DNA of 64,000 nucleotides from Thermoplasmatota archaeon (GTDB taxonomy: Archaea; Thermoplasmatota; Thermoplasmata; UBA10834): assembly GCA_018818785.1 (NCBI GenBank), contig JAHIRF010000002.1, positions 261,874-325,873 on the forward strand. Direction: 5' to 3'. Shown here piece by piece: positions 58,549 to 64,000 of the stretch. Positions within the stretch are counted from its first letter, which is position 1. Each line of letters opens with the position of its first letter. Both the position numbers and the translations under genes were made by a program. The notes beneath the pieces were generated by a model, which was not told the DNA's origin, did not search any database, and saw nothing but the letters and a program-made list of their open reading frames with translations.

Positions 58549-60393
58549 ATGGCAGACTTGCAGACAGAATTTGTAATGAGCATGGCGCTCGTCATAGCGG
58601 TTGCTGCAGTCATCATAGTACTCTTCCACAGGTTCAAACAGCCTCTCATTCTGGGATATCTTCTAGCAGGGATCATCGTCGGTCCCTTGGTAACTTCGTC
58701 AAGGGAGTCCGTCGAGCTTCTGGCAAGACTGGGCATCATCCTGATCACATTCTCAATAGGGCTCGAATTCAACTTCAAGAAGCTGAGAGCGCTCGGCATA
58801 ACCGTGATAGCAGCCGCCACCCTGGAGATCCTACTCATGATAGGATTCGGATTCCAGTTAGGCCTTGCTCTGGGCTGGACTTCTCTCGAAGCGACCTTGT
58901 TGGGTGCTATCCTGTCAGTCGGGTCGACGATGATGATAGTTCGGGCGCTCATGGAGAGCGGAGGGTTCGAAAAGGAGCGGGCCAGACTCGTCATGGGTTT
59001 GCTTATCGTGGAAGACTTCGCTGCCGTATTGATACTCGCATCCGTATCCGGATTGGTATCGTCCGGGGGCATCGACCCGGGACAGCTAGGAGGATTACTT
59101 TTAAAGATGGGCGTGTTCGTGGCCGCCGCATTCGTATTCGGACTTGCTGTCGTTCCAAGGCTGGTCGATTACATTGGGAAGCAGCGCTCAGGTGAACTCC
59201 TCATAGTCACCGTGCTAGGGCTCTGCTTCGCCATGGCATACTTCTCCATAGCCATCGGATTCTCGGAGGCCATCGGAGCATTCGTCATGGGCGTGCTCAT
59301 ATCTGAATCCCGATTCGCATCGGATGTCATGAGGAAGGTGGAGCCGGTCAGGGATATTTTCGGAGCCATATTCTTCATAACCATAGGCATACTCGCCATA
59401 GGGATGTTGATGGAGCTGGACATACTCGCCAATCCATCTACATTCATCATCCCGGTTGTCATAATAACCGTCGTCTTCATCCTGGCAAAACTGTTCTCAT
59501 GCACACTATCTACATTTGCGGCAGGATTCGGTGCCAGGAATGCGATAGGTGCGGGATTGAGCATGGTCGCGATAGGAGAATTCTCCCTCATGATCGCAGC
59601 GGTCGCAGCGACGAACTCGAATATCCGTCCGGACCTGTATCCCATGATAGTCGTGGTGACAACCATCACTGCCTTGATCGTGCCGTACAGCGTCAAATCC
59701 ACAGAGAATATAATCAGAACGATAGAGACCAAGACACCAAGGTCTCTGGTAATCCTCGCGTCCTACCTGAATCTGGTCATGAGGAATCTCAGGAGACGCT
59801 CGCGCGCTTCCCGAAAGATATCGAACGAGATGAGGAACAACATATCGAGCATACTCGTGAACATAGTGATCGTCATCTCGGTCCTGGTAGGCCTTGGCAG
59901 TTTCATTCAGCGAGCAGAGGATTATGCGTACCTGGTCGGAGGACGGGCAGACCTCCTGACTCTGCTGGCGGTCACTGCATCCATAGTGCTCATAGTCCCG
60001 GCCATGTACAACACCTGGGTCAGAACGATCAGGTTCGTTGAGGTGTCGACGAGCGAGGCGATGCTCGGAACACGGTCGGGAGAGGAGATGGGGTACCAGG
60101 CTACTGCAAAAGCCCTCAGATGGACCATGCTCGGTCTGTATCTCGCGATCGGATTCGTAATCATATCACCTATAGTGCATTCTGTCGTCCAGGAGAACAT
60201 GGTGTTCTACATCCTGGTACTAGGGATGATCACGGCGGTCCTTGTCGCACTCTGGAACTCGGTTCAGACAGTCAACGACAAGATGTGTGAGGTTTTTGCA
60301 AGGACGGATCGGTCGACCCACGAATCGACATCATCCAAGGAATTGGCCGAGATATCGGAGATCATTGCCGCCATGGAGCGTGAGAAAGATTGA
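58549..60393 (+). CDS. CPA2-family cation:proton antiporter (Kef/KefB type)
   Basis: 614-residue membrane protein. About twelve N-terminal helices hold the antiporter domain (LGYLLAGIIVGPLV, IILITFSIGLEF, VMGLLIVEDFAAVLIL with the conserved Asp, then GAGLSMVAIGEFSLMIA). Past about residue 395 there is no TrkA-N domain; instead three to four more helices (about 425-450, 470-490, 530-575) precede an acidic cytoplasmic tail. The function is K+ or Na+/H+ exchange. The last helices are an unusual addition for the family. mre11 begins in its TTGA stop overlap. Confidence 0.87.
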   Translation: MADLQTEFVMSMALVIAVAAVIIVLFHRFKQPLILGYLLAGIIVGPLVTSSRESVELLARLGIILITFSIGLEFNFKKLRALGITVIAAATLEILLMIGFGFQLGLALGWTSLEATLLGAILSVGSTMMIVRALMESGGFEKERARLVMGLLIVEDFAAVLILASVSGLVSSGGIDPGQLGGLLLKMGVFVAAAFVFGLAVVPRLVDYIGKQRSGELLIVTVLGLCFAMAYFSIAIGFSEAIGAFVMGVLISESRFASDVMRKVEPVRDIFGAIFFITIGILAIGMLMELDILANPSTFIIPVVIITVVFILAKLFSCTLSTFAAGFGARNAIGAGLSMVAIGEFSLMIAAVAATNSNIRPDLYPMIVVVTTITALIVPYSVKSTENIIRTIETKTPRSLVILASYLNLVMRNLRRRSRASRKISNEMRNNISSILVNIVIVISVLVGLGSFIQRAEDYAYLVGGRADLLTLLAVTASIVLIVPAMYNTWVRTIRFVEVSTSEAMLGTRSGEEMGYQATAKALRWTMLGLYLAIGFVIISPIVHSVVQENMVFYILVLGMITAVLVALWNSVQTVNDKMCEVFARTDRSTHESTSSKELAEISEIIAAMEREKD

Positions 60394-61499
60394 GAATAAT
60401 GCACATCTCCGACACTCACCTCGGGTACAGCGCTTATTCGAAGGTCGATTCGCAGGGGATCAACCAGCGAGAGGCGGACTTCTACGACTCATTTAGACAG
60501 GCCATTGATAAGGCGATAGAGATGCGGCCTGATGTCGTCATCCACGCAGGTGACCTCTTCGATACGGTCAGACCACAGAACAGAGCAATTGACTTCGCGC
60601 TCAAGCAGCTCATCAGACTATCCGATGAGAAGATAAAGACCGTACTGATCTCTGGCAACCATTCCACCCCGAGGCTGAGGGAGACGGGCAACATCTTCAG
60701 GATATTCGAACATCTGGACCATATACATTCAGTCCACCAACCCGGGCTTCGGAAGATCGTGAAGGGCGATCTCACAATCCACGCAGTCCCCCATTCGGTC
60801 GCACCGCCGATGCACGAGTTCATATCGAATGCAACTCCGTCAGGAGATACGAAGTACAACGTGCTCGTCCTCCATGGAGGCATACTCGGATCGAACACAT
60901 ACAAGATGGATGAGTTCAACGAACAGGACGTGCCAGCATCATCCATATCCAAAGATTTTGACTATGTCGCATTAGGGCATTTCCACAGATTCACCGAAGT
61001 GAGGAGAGGGATGTACTATTCCGGATCGACCGAGAGATTAGGTTTTGGAGAGGTCGGTCAGAAGAAAGGTGTTATCGAAGTGGACCTTGACGAGGACAAG
61101 GCCATTTTCCACGAGTTGACAACGAGAGACATGATAGATATCCCATCGATAGACGCATCGGAACTCACCTCATCGGAGATATTGAAGGAGGCCAGGGAAA
61201 GAATCAGCGCATCCTCGATCGATGATAAGATCGTGAGACTGACTGTGAGCAAGGTCAAGCCAGATGCATATAGGGCTTTGGAGGTAGCGACTGTCAAAAA
61301 GCTGGGCTCTGCGGCGATGCATTTCGAACTGAAAGTGGGAAGGGTTGAGACCGAGGAATTCCGCGAAGTCTCAGGCGGGCACATCGGATCCCTTTCTCAC
61401 GAATTCCAGCAGTATGTGAACTCGCTCGAAGTGTCTGATAGCAAGAAGAGGAAGCTCGCGGAGATAGGTCTGCCATACTTCTCGGAGGATGAGGGATGA
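60390..61499 (+). CDS. mre11: DNA double-strand break repair nuclease Mre11
   Basis: 369-residue Mn-dependent nuclease with motifs HISDTHLGYSAY (metal Asp/His), VIHAGDLFDTV, LISGNHSTPR, VLVLHGGI and YVALGHFHRF, in the Mre11/SbcD order; a C-terminal capping domain follows. The TTG start at 60390 (TTGA overlap with the antiporter stop) gives exactly the usual N-terminal length (M-R-I-M-H-I-S-D); ATG 60399 would remove three residues. It overlaps rad50 by 4 nt (ATGA), as expected for the MR complex. Confidence 0.94.
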   Translation: MRIMHISDTHLGYSAYSKVDSQGINQREADFYDSFRQAIDKAIEMRPDVVIHAGDLFDTVRPQNRAIDFALKQLIRLSDEKIKTVLISGNHSTPRLRETGNIFRIFEHLDHIHSVHQPGLRKIVKGDLTIHAVPHSVAPPMHEFISNATPSGDTKYNVLVLHGGILGSNTYKMDEFNEQDVPASSISKDFDYVALGHFHRFTEVRRGMYYSGSTERLGFGEVGQKKGVIEVDLDEDKAIFHELTTRDMIDIPSIDASELTSSEILKEARERISASSIDDKIVRLTVSKVKPDAYRALEVATVKKLGSAAMHFELKVGRVETEEFREVSGGHIGSLSHEFQQYVNSLEVSDSKKRKLAEIGLPYFSEDEG

Positions 61500-63919
61500 G
61501 GATATCATACCTCGAGATTAGGAATTATCGGAGATTCCGGGAGGTCAAACTGGAGTTCCCGGATGGAGTCGTGGGCATACTCGGATTGAATGGCACTGGA
61601 AAGACCACGATCATAGAGGCGATAGCATGGGCGCTCTTCGGCAATACGGACGAAGTGGTGAGGACATCTCGAGAAGGCATCAGAAGCGCCGCCGCCGGAT
61701 CATCAGAATCCTGTTCAGTGAATCTCGAGTTCGAGCTAGGAGGCACCGATTACAGAATCGAAAGGGAGATGGGAGGTAAGAGCCTCACAATGAAGGTGGC
61801 TCTGAAATCAGGAGATACGGTCCTCGCTGATGGAGACAAGCCCGTGAAGAAGGCTGTCGAGAAACTGATCGGCATGGAACATAAATCGTTCTTCACTTCG
61901 GTCTTCGCGCGCCAGAAGGAATTGAACGCCCTCCAGAATGTCACGCCTGGGGAAAGGAAGAAAGTGGTTCTTCGGATGCTCCGAATCGATGGCGTTGATG
62001 ACATACTCCAGATCGCCAGAGCGGACAGAAGGGACGTGACAGAGAGGATCAAGGGCGCGGCGCAAACGCTGCATGACGAAGAAGGACGAGACCGGGAATC
62101 ATTGATAGGGAACAAGGTGCCGATTCTAGAGAAAGCTGTCGAAGAATCGGAACGGATGCTGAAGATCGTCGAGGAGAATGAGAGCAAGGCCAAGAAGGAC
62201 TTCGAGGGCACCAAGATCCGACGAGACGAGGCTAAGAAGGATTATGAAGCGTACAATTCGACCAATAAGGACCTCTCAGCGAAGACCTCTGCTCTGAAAG
62301 AATTGCGCAACAGAGAGGAGCGATTGCAGAAAAGGATCAATGAGGTGAAGGTCAAGCTGCAGAGACTTCCGGTGCTTGAGAAGGCGGAAACTGACTGGGG
62401 CAAGATTTCATCCATACTGGACGAATTGGAGGAATCCAGGCGGAAAGCCGAGCGTGCCAGACACCTTGCCAAGGATATAGAGACGGATGAGAAGTCGAAG
62501 GAACAGATGAGAGCGGAGGTCAGAGTGGCCGAAGAGGAACTCTCGAAGTTCCCTGATCTTGAAGGACAGGCGAAGAACCTGGACAGTTCCCGTGCAGAAT
62601 CAGAGAAGGCGAGAACGGAGCTCTCGCACAGCATTGGCGAACTCAAGGCAAAGAGAAAGGAACGTACCGATGAGGCGTTGAAGGACCGCAAGAAGCTCGA
62701 AGAGATCTCTAAACTCGGTTCAGAAGGCACCTGCCCGACCTGCGAGAGAATGTTGGAGGATGCCTATGAGCTCCTGATCAGCAAACTGACAGTGTCAGCG
62801 TCGGAGGCCGAAAGGGCTGCTGCCGAAGCGAAGGCAGAGATGGAGAAGGCAGATGCGAACCTGGCAGGCATCTCGAGAAGGGAGGATGCATTCAAGAAGA
62901 AAGCCTCTTGGATCGAGGCGGAGACTCGCAGGAGAGGACGCCTCGAGGCTCAAATAGAGGCGTCCCACAAGCAATCCAAGGCGATAGATGATAGAATAGC
63001 CTCCAAGAAGCGAGATCTCGAAGAGTTGGGTAAAATCGCATTCTCGGAGGACGAATATGCCAAGACGAAATCCGAGAGGGATCGGTTAAAACCCATGCAC
63101 GACGAGTTCGTCCGATTGAAAGGGACTCAGGAAGAGATGGTGCGTTCCGACCACGAGATGGGAGAGGTCAAGGATTGGATCGACAAGAATTCCATGGAAG
63201 AGCGCACTTTGAAGACCCTCATTTCAGAACTTGAACCAAAGAAAGAGCTTTATGAAGTCATTCTCAAAGATATTGATGAAAAAATGAACATTCTATCAAA
63301 AGCCAAAGACGAGGTGCGGAGACTCTCCGATTCGAGGGATAGTAGCAGATCCGAACTCCAAACGGCTAGGAAGGAGTTGGAGACCATCGAGAGGGTCAAG
63401 AAGAGCATAGAGATGGAGCGTACAAAGGCCGACGACCTTGCACTTCTAGAGGACGTCCTGATAACATTCAGGGATCACCTGATAGGCAAGGTGGCTCCGA
63501 CCCTCTCAGAACTCACGTCACACGTATTCGAATCCATGACAGAGGGCAGATATTCCGGCGTCGAACTGAACGACAGCTATGAGATCCAGATTGATGACCA
63601 AGGCACACTGTATCCGATCAGCAGGTTCTCAGGAGGGGAAGCTGACCTTGCAAACCTATCCCTCAGGTTGGCAATCTCAAGGATCATAGCGGAGAGGACC
63701 GGTGCCAACCCGATGAACTTCCTCATCCTGGACGAGATATTCGGATCGCTCGATCCCACTCGCAAGAGAAGTGTGATGGCAGCCCTGTCAAACCTATCGA
63801 CCCAGTTCAGACAGATATTCCTCATAACCCACTTAGAGGATGTCAAGGATCTGATGGCATCCATCGTTAAGGTGGAAGAACTGGAGGATGGGAGCAGTAC
63901 CGCGTTCCTGGTCTCGTGA
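61496..63919 (+). CDS. rad50: DNA double-strand break repair ATPase Rad50
   Basis: 807-residue SMC-like ATPase. Walker A is GLNGTGKTTIIEAIAWALFG near the N-terminus. Long coiled coils (about 190-400 and 430-650) flank the zinc hook CPTC (Cys413, Cys416). The C-terminal half has the signature SRFSGGEADLANLSLRLAI and Walker B FLILDEIFGSLDPTR. Length is in the archaeal range. With Mre11 it senses and trims DNA ends. HerA and NurA, which often accompany the pair, are not seen in the 80 nt left. Confidence 0.95.
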   Translation: MRISYLEIRNYRRFREVKLEFPDGVVGILGLNGTGKTTIIEAIAWALFGNTDEVVRTSREGIRSAAAGSSESCSVNLEFELGGTDYRIEREMGGKSLTMKVALKSGDTVLADGDKPVKKAVEKLIGMEHKSFFTSVFARQKELNALQNVTPGERKKVVLRMLRIDGVDDILQIARADRRDVTERIKGAAQTLHDEEGRDRESLIGNKVPILEKAVEESERMLKIVEENESKAKKDFEGTKIRRDEAKKDYEAYNSTNKDLSAKTSALKELRNREERLQKRINEVKVKLQRLPVLEKAETDWGKISSILDELEESRRKAERARHLAKDIETDEKSKEQMRAEVRVAEEELSKFPDLEGQAKNLDSSRAESEKARTELSHSIGELKAKRKERTDEALKDRKKLEEISKLGSEGTCPTCERMLEDAYELLISKLTVSASEAERAAAEAKAEMEKADANLAGISRREDAFKKKASWIEAETRRRGRLEAQIEASHKQSKAIDDRIASKKRDLEELGKIAFSEDEYAKTKSERDRLKPMHDEFVRLKGTQEEMVRSDHEMGEVKDWIDKNSMEERTLKTLISELEPKKELYEVILKDIDEKMNILSKAKDEVRRLSDSRDSSRSELQTARKELETIERVKKSIEMERTKADDLALLEDVLITFRDHLIGKVAPTLSELTSHVFESMTEGRYSGVELNDSYEIQIDDQGTLYPISRFSGGEADLANLSLRLAISRIIAERTGANPMNFLILDEIFGSLDPTRKRSVMAALSNLSTQFRQIFLITHLEDVKDLMASIVKVEELEDGSSTAFLVS

Positions 63920-63924
63920 GCGGG

Positions 63925-64000
63925 TCAATAGCCGCCGAGCGTCATCTGGTCCTGTATGAACACTTCCTTGTGTTCATGAGGCATGCCGATTATCTCCATC
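63925..64000 (-). CDS. C-terminal fragment of an unknown protein at the window edge
   Basis: On the minus strand a frame open to the window edge ends at TGA (63927-63925). The visible last residues are MEIIGMPHEHKEVFIQDQMTLGGY-like in composition, with His and acidic residues that look coding (IGMPHEHKEVFIQDQ). The ATG at 63999 is probably internal. It converges on rad50 with a 5-nt gap. Identity cannot be determined. Confidence 0.4.
   Translation of the reverse strand, partial: MEIIGMPHEHKEVFIQDQMTLGGY

Overview
The window comes from an archaeon, most likely an uncultured Thermoplasmata-type lineage (Thermoplasmatota, in the broad neighbourhood of Methanomassiliicoccales). The reasons are TATA-box promoters 20-35 nt before many leaderless or short-leader genes, Shine-Dalgarno motifs of the GGAGGTGA type inside operons, and many archaea-specific gene versions: RibL and archaeal RibC, the ADH-synthase/AroB' entry to the shikimate pathway, a GHMP-type shikimate kinase, Trm5, diphthine synthase, Mre11-Rad50 and COG1900/COG2122 homocysteine genes. 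The lineage is an inference; no rRNA or tRNA gene is present to test it. TAG is an ordinary stop codon here, which argues against pyrrolysine decoding.

Layout. 1-8.0 kb: a tandem ribbon-helix-helix regulator, a phosphoglucose/phosphomannose isomerase, an FtsX-type ABC exporter, then a ribB-ribL-ribC-ribH flavin operon. 8-17 kb: a zinc-ribbon/PUA/PAPS-reductase/ferredoxin fusion protein, two unrecognised proteins, a GNAT acetyltransferase and carAB. 17-20.5 kb: a Cys-type Thi4 thiazole synthase, a probable metal-response locus (long hairpin, 46-aa YHS protein, Lrp regulator with a TRASH domain), a PRC-barrel protein and an EamA transporter. 20.5-33.6 kb: an ACT regulator, then an unbroken run of twelve genes from ADH synthase to aspartate kinase. 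It holds the common aromatic pathway to chorismate and on to prephenate oxidation, then aspartate semialdehyde and sulfide-dependent homocysteine synthesis. Most of its junctions are 4-nt NTGA overlaps, two with apparent CTG start codons. 33.6-46 kb: a molybdopterin oxidoreductase, several housekeeping genes, a Dcd/dUTPase-like protein lacking the deaminase Glu, Trm5, a monomethylamine-methyltransferase (MtmB) homologue with Met at the pyrrolysine position plus its corrinoid protein, DphB, an ArsR-type regulator and a dimethylargininase-like enzyme.

46-54 kb is the most unusual region. A heliorhodopsin is followed by a five-gene locus: a secreted protein with four sulfite-oxidase-fold-like repeats, a secreted metallophosphoesterase with one such domain, a YkoE-type ECF S-component with one such domain on its outer end, a fused double ATPase and an EcfT. 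This looks like an ECF importer with dedicated extracytoplasmic capture and dephosphorylation parts. 54-64 kb: a kinase-like protein, a nitroreductase, a secreted C45-type Ntn hydrolase, a divergent FtsZ-family protein, a CPA2 antiporter and mre11-rad50.

No CRISPR array, insertion sequence, prophage or tRNA gene was seen.
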